Part shown: one piece after another, positions 24,425 to 33,676 of the stretch
How the letters are laid out: the number at the start of each line of letters is the position of its first letter
Numbering within the stretch: the first letter of the stretch is position 1
Assembly: GCA_026706075.1 (NCBI GenBank)
Contig: JAPOZM010000066.1
Location: 35,340-99,339 of the forward strand
Source: Gemmatimonadaceae bacterium
GTDB taxonomy: Bacteria; Latescibacterota; UBA2968; UBA8231
Direction of reading: 5' to 3'
DNA: 64,000 nt
Notes under the pieces: generated by a model
Seen by the model: only the letters and a program-made list of their open reading frames with translations
Databases searched by the model: none
Told to the model about the DNA's origin: nothing
Made by a program: the position numbers and the translations under genes

Positions 24425-25528
24425 ATGTCCGGCGTGCGCCGAGTGGTCGTCAAGATCGGCTCCACGAGCGTCGCCGGAGAGGCCAACCAGCTGCACCGGC
24501 CCACCGTGCGCCGGCTGGTGGGCGAAGTCTGCGCCCTCCGGGAGCGCGGCCTCGAGGTGGCCGTCGTCTCCTCGGGAGCGGTGGCCGCGGGCATGGGCCG
24601 CCTGGGACTGAGCGAGCGACCCCGGTCGATCGCCGATCTGCAGGCGGTGGCCGCCGTGGGCCAGAACCTGCTGGTCACCACCTACGAGAGCCTCTTCGCC
24701 CGCCGCGGCGTTCCCGTGGGGCAGGTCCTGCTGACGGCGGGGGACATACTCGAGGACCGGCAGCGCTACGTGAACCTGCGCAACACCTTCCGGCAGCTGT
24801 TCGCCCTCGGTGCGGTGCCGCTGATCAACGAGAACGACTCCGTGGGTGTGGCCGAGCTGAAGCGCTCCCTGGGCGACAACGACATGCTCGCCGCGTACGT
24901 GGCCAACCTGATCCATGCCGAGCTGCTGGTCATCCTCTCCGACGTGGAGGGGCTCTACCGCCGCTATGCCAACGGCCGCGGAGACGAGTTGCTGCGCGAG
25001 GTCTCCCTCGGCGACGACGTCAGCCGCTCGGTGAGCCGCGCCGCCAACCGGCTGGGGCGCGGCGGCATGGCGACCAAGGTGAAGGCGGCGCAGCTGCTGA
25101 TGGCCTGCGGCGAGATGACGGTCGTCGCCCACGCCCGCAAGCACAGCCTGGCGGAGATCCTCGACGGCGGCGAGGTGGGCACCCTCTTCGTGCCCGCGGG
25201 ACGGCGCATGGGCAGCCGCAAGCGCTGGATCGGCTTCGCCTCCCCGCCGCGGGGGAGCGTCACCGTCGACGCCGGCGCCGTGGCCGCCCTCAAGCTGCGC
25301 GGCGGCAGCCTGCTGCCGGCGGGCGTGACCGCCTGCTCCGGAACCTTCCGCGCCGGCGACGTGGTGCGCGTGGAGGACGACCAGGGCCGCGAGGTGGCCC
25401 GCGGCATGAGCCGCTACGGCGCGGGAGAGGTGGGCCGCATTCTCGGACGCAGCTCGCCCGAGGTGGCCAGCATCCTCGGACAGCCGCCCCTCGAAGTGAT
25501 CCACCGCGACGACCTGGTGCTCACCTGA
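24425..25528 (+). CDS. proB: Glutamate 5-kinase
   Basis: A 367-aa enzyme that phosphorylates glutamate at the gamma position, the first and usually feedback-controlled step of proline synthesis. The amino acid kinase domain shows RRVVVKIGSTSVAGE, VSSGAVAAGMGRLGL, INENDSVGVAEL, GDNDMLAAYVANL, VILSDVEGLY and RGGMATKVKAAQLL. Residues about 275-360 are the C-terminal PUA domain (SVTVDAGAVAALKLRGGSLLPAG...). The ATG at 24425 gives the same length as E. coli ProB. An in-frame GTG at 24386 would overlap the hisF stop (GTGA) in the style common in this genome and add 13 residues. proA is not here. Confidence 0.93.
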   Translation: MSGVRRVVVKIGSTSVAGEANQLHRPTVRRLVGEVCALRERGLEVAVVSSGAVAAGMGRLGLSERPRSIADLQAVAAVGQNLLVTTYESLFARRGVPVGQVLLTAGDILEDRQRYVNLRNTFRQLFALGAVPLINENDSVGVAELKRSLGDNDMLAAYVANLIHAELLVILSDVEGLYRRYANGRGDELLREVSLGDDVSRSVSRAANRLGRGGMATKVKAAQLLMACGEMTVVAHARKHSLAEILDGGEVGTLFVPAGRRMGSRKRWIGFASPPRGSVTVDAGAVAALKLRGGSLLPAGVTACSGTFRAGDVVRVEDDQGREVARGMSRYGAGEVGRILGRSSPEVASILGQPPLEVIHRDDLVLT

Positions 25529-25884
25529 TGGCCAGGCGGACCCCCGACGACCCGCCGGCGACCGACCCCCTGGCCACCCAACCGCCGAGGGTGCGGCTGT
25601 GGACCGTGGCCGCCGTCCTCCTCGCGATCGCCGCCTGGGGCTACCTGTTCTTCGGCGAGGAGGGCGGCTGGGTGGAGCTGCAGGACCACGGCGCGCGACT
25701 GGCCGAGCTGGAGGCGGAAGTGGCCCGCCTGGAGGCACAGAACGACAGCATGCGGCAGATTCTCCACCGGCTGCAGAACGACCCCGCGTACCTCGAGAAG
25801 CTCGCCCGCGAGCAGCTCGGCATGGCCAGGCCCGGAGAGCGGCTCTACCGCATCCGCGGACAGGAAGCTCCCGGCGGCCGGTAG
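25528..25884 (+). CDS. FtsB/DivIC-family septum formation protein
   Basis: A 118-aa single-pass membrane protein. A short cytoplasmic start is followed by one transmembrane helix (VAAVLLAIAAWGYLFFG, residues about 31-47), then a coiled coil (about 52-85: LAELEAEVARLEAQNDSM), then YLEKLAREQLGMARPGERLYRI, the motif typical of FtsB/DivIC (AReeLgm..pGE). These proteins form the FtsQLB complex that activates septal wall synthesis. The family assignment rests on layout and the C-terminal motif because the coiled coil is poorly conserved. The ATG overlaps the proB stop by one base (TGATG). Confidence 0.8.
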   Translation: MARRTPDDPPATDPLATQPPRVRLWTVAAVLLAIAAWGYLFFGEEGGWVELQDHGARLAELEAEVARLEAQNDSMRQILHRLQNDPAYLEKLAREQLGMARPGERLYRIRGQEAPGGR

Positions 25885-25893
25885 CGGCGGCGC

Positions 25894-26706
25894 TTGGCAC
25901 GCATCCAGGCCAGGACCGACGCGGTGGTTCTGCGCACCCGGCGGCAGGGCGAGACGGGCAAGCTCGTCACCCTCTTCACCGAGGACCACGGCAAGCTCCG
26001 GGTGATGGCCAACGGCGCCCGGCGGCCGAAGAGCCGGTTCGCCGGCTGCCTGGAGGTCGGATGGTCGGTGCACATCGCCTGCTCCATGCGCGACGACCGC
26101 GACCTGCACACCCTCTCCGAGGCCGAGCTGGTCCGGTCCCGCCCGGCCCTGGTGGCCGATCTGCGGCGCCTGTCGTACGCCGCCGCCGCCTGCGAGATCG
26201 TCGACCGGCTGACCATCGAGCACGAGGCGAGCCGGCGCCTGTTCCGCTGTCTCACGGGGGTCCTCGGCGGGCTCGAGGAGGTGGAGGAGCCGCAGCTGGA
26301 GTCGCTGTTCTGGTACTACCAGCTGCGCGTCGCCGAGGCCCTCGGATACCGGCCCGAGCTGGAGGCCTGCGTCCTCTGCGGCTCACCGCCCGGGAGTGGG
26401 CCCGGCTGGTTCAGCCCCGCCCTCGGCGGCGTCCTGTGCCGCGGCTGCGCCCGGTCCGAGGCGGCCTCCGACCGGGCGGCCCCCGGCGACTTCGGCGGCG
26501 CCCGCCGGGTCGCCGGCGATGGCCTGCGGCTGCTGGCGGAGCTGCAGGGGCTGCGCTCCTACAGGCGCGAGGCGATCCCGCCGGCGCCCGCGGCTCTCAC
26601 CGGCGAGATCCGCGGCCTGCTGCGCGGCTTTCTCGAGTACCACGCGGGGACGAGGGGCCGCCTGCGGTCCCTGGAGTTCCTCGACACACTGAAGGGAAGG
26701 GGTTGA
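25894..26706 (+). CDS. recO: DNA repair protein RecO
   Basis: A 270-aa protein of the RecFOR route, which loads RecA on gapped DNA coated with SSB. The N-terminal OB-fold carries TDAVVLRTRRQGETGKLVTLFTEDHGKLRVMANGARRPKSRFAG; the helical part ends with a zinc-binding region (CVLCG ... CRGCA), which many but not all RecO proteins keep, and a C-terminal LLRGFLEYHAGTRGRLRSLEFL segment. It starts at a TTG, which fits the conserved N-terminus (ARIQARTDAVVL). Its TGA overlaps the ATG of glyQS. Confidence 0.9.
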   Translation: MARIQARTDAVVLRTRRQGETGKLVTLFTEDHGKLRVMANGARRPKSRFAGCLEVGWSVHIACSMRDDRDLHTLSEAELVRSRPALVADLRRLSYAAAACEIVDRLTIEHEASRRLFRCLTGVLGGLEEVEEPQLESLFWYYQLRVAEALGYRPELEACVLCGSPPGSGPGWFSPALGGVLCRGCARSEAASDRAAPGDFGGARRVAGDGLRLLAELQGLRSYRREAIPPAPAALTGEIRGLLRGFLEYHAGTRGRLRSLEFLDTLKGRG

Positions 26707-28091
26707 TGTCGGATGGCGACGTGATGGAGAAGCTCGTCTCCCTGTGCAAGCGCAAGGGATTCGTCTTTCAGAGCTCCGAGATCTACGGCGGTCTCAACGG
26801 CTGCTGGGACTACGGTCCCCTCGGCGTCGAGCTGTTGCGCAACGTCAAGGAGGCCTGGTGGCGGTCCATGACCTACCGCGAGGACGTGGAGGGGATCGAC
26901 GCGGCGATCCTGATGCACCCGCGCACCTGGGAGGCCTCGGGCCACGTGGAAGGCTTCACCGACCCCATGGTGGAGGATCGCAAGACCAACGAGAGGTTCC
27001 GCCTCGACCATCTGCTGGAGGAGGCCGGCGTCGACTGCACGGGCCTGGGCCTGGAGGAGATGACGGCGAAAATGGCCGAGGTCGGCCTGAAGAGCCCGAA
27101 GGGCAACGAGCTGGGCGAGGCCCGCCACTTCAACCTGATGTTCAAGACCCACGTGGGCCCGGTGGAGGACTCGGCGAGCGTCGTCTACCTGAGGCCCGAG
27201 ACCGCCCAGGGCATTTTCGTCAACTTCCTCAATGTGCAGCAGGCGATGCGCCAGAAGCTGCCCTTCGGCATCGCCCAGATCGGCAAGGCCTTCCGCAACG
27301 AGATCAACACGAAGAACTTCCTCTTCCGCACCCGCGAGTTCGAGCAGATGGAGATGCAGTACTTCGTGGCGCCGGGAGAGGAGGAGCGCTGGCTCGACTA
27401 CTGGAAGGAGCAGCGCTGGACCTGGATCACCGAGGGCCTGGGCATCGCCGAGAGCCGGCTGCGCTGGCGCGAGCACGGCGGCGGCGAGCTCGCTCACTAC
27501 GCCCGCGCCGCCTTCGACATCCAGTTCGAGTTCCCCTTCGGGTGGGACGAGATGGAGGGCATCCACCACCGCGGGCAGTACGACCTCGGCCGCCACGAGG
27601 AGTACTCGGGCAAGCAGCTCAAGTATTTCGACGACCAGTCGCGGCAGAAGGTCCTGCCCGCCGTCATCGAGACCTCGGCCGGGGCCAGCCGCCAGACGAT
27701 GATGGTGCTCACCAACGCCTACGCCGAGGAGGAGGTGAGGGGCGACCGGCGCACGGTGATGCGCTTCCACCCGCGCATCGCGCCCCTCAAGGCGGCCATC
27801 CTGCCCCTGGTCAAGCGCGACGGCATGCCCGAGATCGCCCGCCGCCTCGAGGCGGAGTTGCGGCCCCACCTGCGCGTGGCCTACGACGAGGGGGGCGCCA
27901 TCGGCCGCCGCTACCGGCGCATGGACGAGGTGGGCACCCCCTTCTGCATCACCGTCGACTCCGACACCCTCCAGGACGGCACGGTCACTCTGCGGGAGCG
28001 CGACTCCATGGAGCAGGACCGCGTTCCCGGCTCCGATCTGCTCGCCGAGATCCGCCGCCGCATGGACCTTTGGAGGCACCCGGAATCTTGA
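26706..28091 (+). CDS. glyQS: Glycyl-tRNA synthetase, dimeric (archaeal/eukaryotic) type
   Basis: A 461-aa class II synthetase that charges tRNA-Gly in one polypeptide, unlike the alpha2beta2 GlyQ/GlyS enzyme of most proteobacteria. Segments seen are LCKRKGFVFQSSEIYGGLNG, DYGPLGVELL, HPRTWEASGHVEGFTDP, RPETAQGIFVNF (class II motif), GKAFRNEINTKNFLFRTREF (motif 2), the VIETSAGASRQTMMVL region and the C-terminal anticodon-binding fold (RIAPLKAAILPLV...DEVGTPFCITVD). The ATG overlaps the recO stop. The glyQS stop codon lies inside the -35 box of the downstream promoter for the tRNA-Leu unit. Confidence 0.95.
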   Translation: MSDGDVMEKLVSLCKRKGFVFQSSEIYGGLNGCWDYGPLGVELLRNVKEAWWRSMTYREDVEGIDAAILMHPRTWEASGHVEGFTDPMVEDRKTNERFRLDHLLEEAGVDCTGLGLEEMTAKMAEVGLKSPKGNELGEARHFNLMFKTHVGPVEDSASVVYLRPETAQGIFVNFLNVQQAMRQKLPFGIAQIGKAFRNEINTKNFLFRTREFEQMEMQYFVAPGEEERWLDYWKEQRWTWITEGLGIAESRLRWREHGGGELAHYARAAFDIQFEFPFGWDEMEGIHHRGQYDLGRHEEYSGKQLKYFDDQSRQKVLPAVIETSAGASRQTMMVLTNAYAEEEVRGDRRTVMRFHPRIAPLKAAILPLVKRDGMPEIARRLEAELRPHLRVAYDEGGAIGRRYRRMDEVGTPFCITVDSDTLQDGTVTLRERDSMEQDRVPGSDLLAEIRRRMDLWRHPES

Positions 28092-28116
28092 TTCCGGTCC
28101 GGCGAACGGGTATATT
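28088..28116 (+). promoter_or_regulatory. Sigma-70-like promoter of the tRNA-Leu/tig-clpP-clpX unit
   Basis: TTGATT at 28088-28093 (overlapping the glyQS stop) and TATATT at 28111-28116 are exactly 17 bp apart. Transcription would begin near 28123, before the hairpin at 28133-28165 and the tRNA at 28190. Confidence 0.7.
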
Positions 28117-28132
28117 CGCCCGGCTGTGGAGC

Positions 28133-28165
28133 GAAGCACCGGGCGGCGTGCGTCCCCGGTGCTTC
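28133..28165 (+). terminator. Hairpin between promoter and tRNA-Leu (terminator or attenuator)
   Basis: An 11-bp perfect stem, GAAGCACCGGG with CCCGGTGCTTC, closes an 11-nt loop and is followed by CTTTGTTGG, a short and interrupted U-tract. It lies after the predicted start site of the tRNA-Leu promoter, so besides ending glyQS transcripts it could attenuate the tRNA/protease unit. Confidence 0.55.
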
Positions 28166-28189
28166 CTTTGTTGGACGGAGCACCGTTCT

Positions 28190-28273
28190 GCGAAAGTGGC
28201 GGAATTGGCATACGCGCCAGATTTAGGATCTGGTGCCCTTCGGGGCTTGGGGGTTCGAGTCCCCCCTTTCGCA
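28190..28273 (+). tRNA. tRNA-Leu (anticodon UAG)
   Basis: The 84-nt sequence folds as a class II tRNA. The acceptor GCGAAAG (28190-28196) pairs with CTTTCGC (28266-28272) and base 28273 is the A discriminator. The anticodon stem CCAGA/TCTGG encloses TTTAGGA with TAG at 28224-28226. A long variable arm (TGCCCTTCGGGGCT) and a T arm (GGGGG TTCGAGT CCCCC) are present. The CCA end is not encoded. The gene ends 5 nt before the tig start codon, so it is probably cut out of a shared transcript. Confidence 0.97.
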
Positions 28274-28278
28274 CGGAT

Positions 28279-29574
28279 ATGACGACCTTGGAAACCACCG
28301 TAAAAGAGACCGGCCGCTGGGCGCGCGACCTCGATGTCGAGGTGCCGCCCGAGCGCATCGACCGGGAGATGCAGAGCGCCCTGCGGGGCTACCAGAAGCG
28401 CCTGGAGATCCCCGGCTTCCGCAAAGGCAAGGTTCCCCTCCGGCTCATCCAGCAGCGCTTCGGCCCGTCGATCCGCAGCGGCGTCATCGAGGATCTGCTG
28501 CCCGAGCTCATGCGCGAGGCGGCGCAGCAGACGGGGCTGATGCCGGCGGGCACTCCGCGCATCACCCGGCTCGACGAGAGCGAGGCCGGCGGACTGAGCT
28601 TCACCGCCAGCATCGACATCTGGCCCGAGGTCGACGTGCAGGGCCACGAGGGCCTGAAGGCCACGCGCCTCACCCACGGGGTCTCCGACGAGGAGGTGGA
28701 CGAACAGCTCCAGCAGCTGCAGCGGCAGCATGCGTCGGAGCGCTCCGTCGAGCGCGGCCTGGCCCGCGGCGACGTGCTCATCGCCGACCTGCAGCGCCTC
28801 GACGAGGGGGGCGTGCCGATCATCGGAGACCGCTACGAGGAGCGCTACTTCCTCATCGGCGACGACAGCGCGCCCAGCCCCGAGTTCGAGGAGGCCCTCC
28901 TCGGCATCGAGGCGGGGGCCGAGCGCAAGGTCCGGTTCCAGTACCGCGAGGACCTGCCCAACGAGGATCTCGCCGGCACGCGGGCGCACTTCGCCGTCAC
29001 CGCCCGCGAGATCCGCGAGCGCACCCTCCCCGAGCTCGACGACGAGTTCGCCAGTGAGGTGGGCGACCGCTTCGAGGGCCTGGAGCAGCTCAGGGACCAC
29101 CTGCGCTCCCAGCTGGACGAACGCTGGAGCTACCTGGCCCGGCAGAAGCTGCGCAGCGACCTCCTCGAGGGCCTCCACCGGGCCAACGAGGTGGAGCTCT
29201 CCGATTCGCTGGTGGACAACTACCTGGAATCGATGCGCCGCGAGCGCGAGCGCCAGGAGCCCGGCCACGACCACCAGGACCATCCCCAGGATCCCGGCCA
29301 TGAGCCGGAGGAGCCGACGGCGGAGGAGCGGGAAGACGCCGTCAAGCGCCTGAAGACCTACCTGATCATGGAAGGACTGCGCAAGAAGGTCTCCGTCGAG
29401 GTCACGGACGAGGAGTTCGAGGGCTACCTGGCCGACCGGTCGCGGCAGCTCAACCTGCAGCTCGACAAGCTGAAGCGGTCGCCCCGGGCCGCCGACCTGC
29501 GCCGCGACCTGGAGGAGGACAAGATCTTCGCGTATCTCGAAGAGCACGCCATCGTCGAAGAGAGGGCGGTCTGA
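28279..29574 (+). CDS. tig: Trigger factor (ribosome-associated chaperone, peptidyl-prolyl isomerase)
   Basis: A 431-aa chaperone that binds the ribosome exit site and shields nascent chains. The N-terminal ribosome-binding domain has the signature [19 protein letters not shown] (the usual GFRxGKxP loop). An FKBP-type domain (about 145-235) and a helical C-terminal domain follow, the latter containing an acidic, His-rich insert ([18 protein letters not shown], around 333-350) not usual in the family. The ATG stands 5 nt after tRNA-Leu, leaving no room for a ribosome site; after 3'-end cutting of the tRNA the message would be almost leaderless. It heads the classical tig-clpP-clpX protein-quality group. 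Confidence 0.93.
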   Translation: MTTLETTVKETGRWARDLDVEVPPERIDREMQSALRGYQKRLEIPGFRKGKVPLRLIQQRFGPSIRSGVIEDLLPELMREAAQQTGLMPAGTPRITRLDESEAGGLSFTASIDIWPEVDVQGHEGLKATRLTHGVSDEEVDEQLQQLQRQHASERSVERGLARGDVLIADLQRLDEGGVPIIGDRYEERYFLIGDDSAPSPEFEEALLGIEAGAERKVRFQYREDLPNEDLAGTRAHFAVTAREIRERTLPELDDEFASEVGDRFEGLEQLRDHLRSQLDERWSYLARQKLRSDLLEGLHRANEVELSDSLVDNYLESMRRERERQEPGHDHQDHPQDPGHEPEEPTAEEREDAVKRLKTYLIMEGLRKKVSVEVTDEEFEGYLADRSRQLNLQLDKLKRSPRAADLRRDLEEDKIFAYLEEHAIVEERAV

Positions 29575-29576
29575 AC

Positions 29577-30194
29577 ATGTCGCTGATACCGATGGTCATC
29601 GAGCAGACCGGACGGGGCGAACGCTCCTACGACATCTACTCCCGGCTGCTCAGGGAGCGCATCGTCTTCATCGGCACGCCGGTGGGCGACAGCATCGCCA
29701 ATCTCGTCATCGCCCAGATGCTGTTCCTCGCTTCGGAGGACCCGAAGAAGGACATCTCCCTCTACATCAACACCCCCGGCGGTTCGGTAACCGCGGGCAT
29801 GGCGATCTACGACACGATGCAGTACATCCAGCCCGACGTGGCCACCATCTGCATCGGCCAGGCCTCGAGCATGGGCGCCGTGCTCCTCGCCGGCGGGGCC
29901 CGCGGCAAGCGCCAGGCCCTGCCCAACGCCCGGGTGCTGCTGCATCAGCCCATGGGCGGCATCGGAGGGCAGGCCGCCGACGTGGAGATCCACGCCCGCG
30001 AGATCATCCAGATCCGCCGGCAGATAAACGACATCCTCGCCGAGCGCACCGGGCGCGATCTCGAGCGCATCCAGGCCGACACCGAGCGGGACTTCTTCAT
30101 GAGCGCCGAGGACGCCCGCGAGTACGGCATCGTCGACGAGATCATCACTCCTTCCACCCTGGCCCTGTCGCAGCCGGCGGAGGCCGCGGGCTAG
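29577..30194 (+). CDS. clpP: ATP-dependent Clp protease proteolytic subunit
   Basis: A 205-aa serine peptidase that forms the double-ring barrel degrading proteins fed by ClpX or ClpA. The N-terminus [28 protein letters not shown], the nucleophile Ser in [15 protein letters not shown], the catalytic His in [12 protein letters not shown] and the Asp in the [18 protein letters not shown] region are all present and the length is normal. It begins 2 bp after tig and is followed by clpX after 8 bp. Confidence 0.97.
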   Translation: MSLIPMVIEQTGRGERSYDIYSRLLRERIVFIGTPVGDSIANLVIAQMLFLASEDPKKDISLYINTPGGSVTAGMAIYDTMQYIQPDVATICIGQASSMGAVLLAGGARGKRQALPNARVLLHQPMGGIGGQAADVEIHAREIIQIRRQINDILAERTGRDLERIQADTERDFFMSAEDAREYGIVDEIITPSTLALSQPAEAAG

Positions 30195-30202
30195 CTCCTC
30201 CC

Positions 30203-31450
30203 ATGCGCCGCCGCACCTCCAAGGCCGAGCCGCGCTGCTCCTTCTGCACCCGCGGCGCCAGCCAGGTGGACCGCATCATCACCGGGCCGTCGGTGCACAT
30301 CTGCAACGAGTGCGTCAAGCTCTGCAACGATGTCCTCGCCGAGGACAAGAAGCAGACCCTGCCGTGGGAGACCGGCACCCCTCCCAAGCCGATCGACATC
30401 AAGGCCTACCTCGACGAGTACGTCATCGGCCAGGAAGAGGCCAAGAAGATCCTCTCCGTGGCCGTGTACAACCATTACAAGCGCATCCGTACCAACGTCG
30501 CCCTCGACGGCGTCGACCTCGAGAAGAGCAACATCCTCCTCGTGGGGCCCACGGGCACGGGCAAGACCCTGCTGGCCCAGACCCTTGCCAAGGTCCTGCA
30601 GGTGCCCTTCTGCATGGCCGACGCCACCATCCTCACCGAGGCCGGCTACGTTGGCGAGGACGTGGAGAACATCCTGGTGGGCCTGCTGCAGGCGGCCGAC
30701 TACGACGTGGCCCGCGCCGAGAAGGGGATCGTCTACCTCGACGAGATCGACAAGGTGGCGCGCAAGTCGGCGGCGCCGGCGGTGAGCCGCGACGTCTCGG
30801 GCGAAGGCGTGCAGCAGGCCCTGCTGAAGATCCTCGAGGGCACGGTGGCCAACATCCCCCCCAAGGGCGGCCGCAAGCATCCCGAGCAGCCGATGATCCA
30901 GGTCAACACGCAGAACGTGCTGTTCATCTGCGGCGGCGCCTTCGAGGGCCTGGCGAAGGTGATCTCCTCCCGCGTGGGCCGGCGCACCCTGGGTTTCGGA
31001 TCGGCCTCGGAAGAGGCGGACACCGAGAGCCCCGCCCAGGTACTGTCCGAGGTGCAGCCCGAGGACCTGCTGCAGTTCGGCCTGATCCCCGAGTTCGTCG
31101 GCCGCATTCCAGTGGTGACCACCCTCGACGCCCTCTCCGAGGAAGACCTCTTCCGCATCCTCACGGAGCCGAAGAACGCCATCGTCCGGCAGGTGTGCCG
31201 GCTCTTCGAGATGGACGGCGTCAACCTGCGGTTCACCGACGACGCCCTGCGGCGCGTGGTGGAGCTCACCGTCAGCAAGGGCACCGGGGCCCGCGGGCTG
31301 CGCTCCGTCCTGGAGCAGGCCCTGATGGACGTGTTCTACGACACCCCGTCCCACGAGGAGGTGACGGAGCTGGTCGTCACCGGCGAGATGATCGACCTCG
31401 GGGTCGCCTCCGACGACGACGGCGACGAGCTCCTTCGCAAGTCCGCCTGA
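30203..31450 (+). CDS. clpX: ATP-dependent Clp protease ATP-binding subunit ClpX
   Basis: A 415-aa AAA+ unfoldase working with ClpP. The N-terminal zinc-binding domain (CSFCTRGAS...ICNECVKLC) recognises adaptors. The AAA module has Walker A ([13 protein letters not shown]), Walker B ([10 protein letters not shown]), the pore loop GYVGEDV, sensor regions and [11 protein letters not shown]. The C-terminal small domain ends with [25 protein letters not shown]. All catalytic residues look intact. It is in the tig-clpP-clpX order found in many bacteria. Confidence 0.97.
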   Translation: MRRRTSKAEPRCSFCTRGASQVDRIITGPSVHICNECVKLCNDVLAEDKKQTLPWETGTPPKPIDIKAYLDEYVIGQEEAKKILSVAVYNHYKRIRTNVALDGVDLEKSNILLVGPTGTGKTLLAQTLAKVLQVPFCMADATILTEAGYVGEDVENILVGLLQAADYDVARAEKGIVYLDEIDKVARKSAAPAVSRDVSGEGVQQALLKILEGTVANIPPKGGRKHPEQPMIQVNTQNVLFICGGAFEGLAKVISSRVGRRTLGFGSASEEADTESPAQVLSEVQPEDLLQFGLIPEFVGRIPVVTTLDALSEEDLFRILTEPKNAIVRQVCRLFEMDGVNLRFTDDALRRVVELTVSKGTGARGLRSVLEQALMDVFYDTPSHEEVTELVVTGEMIDLGVASDDDGDELLRKSA

Positions 31451-31464
31451 AGGCCGATGGGGTC

Positions 31465-32067
31465 GTGCGGATCCACTCTGCGGAATTCGTCGTGGGCGCC
31501 GTGGGCGAGAAGGGTTCGCCCACCGACGGCCTGCCCGAGGTCGCCTTCGCCGGCCGCTCCAACGTCGGCAAGTCCTGCCTGATCAACCGCCTCGTGCAGC
31601 GCCGGCGGCTGGCGCAGACCAGCTCCACCCCCGGGCGCACGCAGCAGCTCAACTACTACCGGGTGAACGACCGGCTCTACCTCGTCGACCTTCCCGGCTA
31701 CGGGTACGTGCGCGGCGGCGTCGACCTGCGGCGCAACCTGGGCCGGCTCATCGAGACCTACCTGGCCAACCGCGAGGCTCTGCAGGCGGTGGTCCTGCTC
31801 ATCGACGCCCGCCACGGCCCCACGGAGCTGGACCTGCAGATGGTGGACACCCTGAAGAGCGGCGGACGCCCCTTCCTCCTCGTGCTCACGAAGGCCGACA
31901 AGCTCTCCCGCGGCAAGCTGGAGCGGCAGATCGCCCGGCTCGAGGAGGAGGGACAACTCGCCGACCTGCCTTACCTGCCGTTCTCCTCCGAGACCGGCCT
32001 CGGCCGCGGAGACCTGCTGCAGTGGGTCGGGGAGGTGACGGCGGTGGAAGCCGCACCGGCCCCATGA
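31465..32067 (+). CDS. engB: Ribosome biogenesis GTP-binding protein EngB (YihA/YsxC)
   Basis: A 200-aa TRAFAC GTPase needed for assembly of the large ribosomal subunit. G motifs are FAGRSNVGKSCLINRL (G1), the TSSTPGRTQQLNYY region (G2), VDLPGYGYV (G3), LTKADKL (G4) and FSSETGLG (G5). The length suits EngB. The start is taken as GTG 31465, 14 bp after clpX; no strong ribosome site is visible. Its stop overlaps the serA ATG (ATGA), so the two are translationally coupled. Confidence 0.92.
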   Translation: MRIHSAEFVVGAVGEKGSPTDGLPEVAFAGRSNVGKSCLINRLVQRRRLAQTSSTPGRTQQLNYYRVNDRLYLVDLPGYGYVRGGVDLRRNLGRLIETYLANREALQAVVLLIDARHGPTELDLQMVDTLKSGGRPFLLVLTKADKLSRGKLERQIARLEEEGQLADLPYLPFSSETGLGRGDLLQWVGEVTAVEAAPAP

Positions 32068-33656
32068 AGGTCCTGATCAGCGACCGCGTCGATCCCGGCT
32101 GCGTCGACGTGCTGCAGTGCGGCGGCCGCATCGAGGCCGACCTGAGCACCGGCCTGTCGCCCGACGAGCTGCTCGAGCGCATCGACGCCTACGAAGGGCT
32201 GATCGTGCGCAGCGCCACCCGGGTGACCGGGGAGGTGATCCGACGGGCCCGGCGCATGCGCGCCATCGGACGGGCCGGCGCCGGGGTGGACAACATCGAC
32301 GTGGACGAGGCCACCCGCCGCGGCATCGTGGTGATGAACACCCCCGGGGGCAACTCGGTGAGCACCGCGGAGCACACGATGGCCATGATCCTGGCCCTGG
32401 CGCGCAACGTGCCCCAGGGGACGGCGTCGATGAAGGCCGGCCGCTGGGAGCCCGGCACCCTCACCGGCGTCGAGCTGGCGGGCAAGACGATCGGCGTCTT
32501 CGGCCTCGGCCAGGTGGGGCGCGAGGTCGCCCAGAGGGCCGCCGCCCTCGGCCTGCGCGTCCTCGCCTACGACCCCCCGGTGACGGAGGAGGTGGCCCAG
32601 TCGTACGGAGCCCAGCTCGCCCCGGAGGAGCAGATCTGGGAAGAGGCCGATTTCCTGACCTTCCACGTGCCCCTGACGGCGCAGACCCGGCACCGGCTGT
32701 CGGCCCGGGAGCTGGCCCGCTGCCGCGACGGTGTCCGGGTCGTCAACTGCGCCCGCGGCGGCATCGTCGACGAGCAGGCCCTGCTCCAGGCCCTCGACTC
32801 CGGCAAGGTGGCGGGTGCCGCCCTCGACGTGTACGAGAGCGAGCCGCCCGAAGCGGGGTCCCGGCTGGTGGCCCACGAGCGGGTCATCTGCACCCCCCAC
32901 CTGGCGGCGGCAACGCGGGAGGCCCAGAGCAGCGTGGCCCTGCAGGTGGCCGCCCAGGTGCGGGACGTGCTGACCGGCGGGGCGATCCACAACGCCGTGA
33001 ACGTGCCCAGCCTCGATCCCGAGGCCTACGAGAAGCTGCGCCCCCACCTGGAGCTGGGCGAGCGCCTCGGCCGCATCCACGGCCAGCTCTCGGAGGGGGA
33101 GCCGCTGCGGCGCGTCACCGTGGAGTACCGGGGCGAGATCACCGCCTTCTCCACCTCGCCCCTGACCTCGGCGGTGCTGCAGGGGCTGATGGAGAGCTTC
33201 GCCGAGGAGGGCACGGTGAACCTCGTCAACGCCCGCATGGTCGCCCAGGAGCGCGGCATCCGGATCGACGAGCTGACGAGCAGCGAGGCCGAGGACTACG
33301 CCAGCCTGCTCACGGTGGCCCTCGAGTTCGAGGGCGGCGGCCGCCGGGTGCTTTCGGGCACCCTCTTCGGGCACCAGGACCCGCGCATCGTGCGCGTCGA
33401 CGAGTACGACCTGGACGCCGTGCCCGAGGGGCATATGCTGTTCTACGTCAACGACGACGTGCCGGGGATCATCGGCCGCATCGGCAGCACCATGGGCCGG
33501 CGCCAGATCAACATCGCGCGCATGGCCTGCGGCCGTCACCACGTGGGGGGCCGGGCCCTGACGGTGCTGAACGTCGACAGCCCGGTGCCCGAACCGGTGA
33601 TCGAAGAGGTCCTCACCGATCCCCACATCACCTGGGCTCGCCTCGTGAGCCTGTGA
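32064..33656 (+). CDS. serA: D-3-phosphoglycerate dehydrogenase
   Basis: A 530-aa enzyme that oxidises 3-phosphoglycerate with NAD+, the first step of serine synthesis. The Rossmann motif VFGLGQVGREVAQ, the catalytic Arg in NCARGGIVDE, the Glu in DVYESEPP and the His in CTPHLAAATREAQ are visible. The long form is used: after the catalytic core come an intervening domain (about 320-450) and a C-terminal ACT domain (from about 450: MLFYVNDDVPGIIGRIGSTMGRRQINIARM), the site of serine feedback in many species. The ATG overlaps the engB stop. Confidence 0.93.
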   Translation: MKVLISDRVDPGCVDVLQCGGRIEADLSTGLSPDELLERIDAYEGLIVRSATRVTGEVIRRARRMRAIGRAGAGVDNIDVDEATRRGIVVMNTPGGNSVSTAEHTMAMILALARNVPQGTASMKAGRWEPGTLTGVELAGKTIGVFGLGQVGREVAQRAAALGLRVLAYDPPVTEEVAQSYGAQLAPEEQIWEEADFLTFHVPLTAQTRHRLSARELARCRDGVRVVNCARGGIVDEQALLQALDSGKVAGAALDVYESEPPEAGSRLVAHERVICTPHLAAATREAQSSVALQVAAQVRDVLTGGAIHNAVNVPSLDPEAYEKLRPHLELGERLGRIHGQLSEGEPLRRVTVEYRGEITAFSTSPLTSAVLQGLMESFAEEGTVNLVNARMVAQERGIRIDELTSSEAEDYASLLTVALEFEGGGRRVLSGTLFGHQDPRIVRVDEYDLDAVPEGHMLFYVNDDVPGIIGRIGSTMGRRQINIARMACGRHHVGGRALTVLNVDSPVPEPVIEEVLTDPHITWARLVSL

Positions 33657-33676
33657 CGCGAGAGGGAGAGCTGAAC

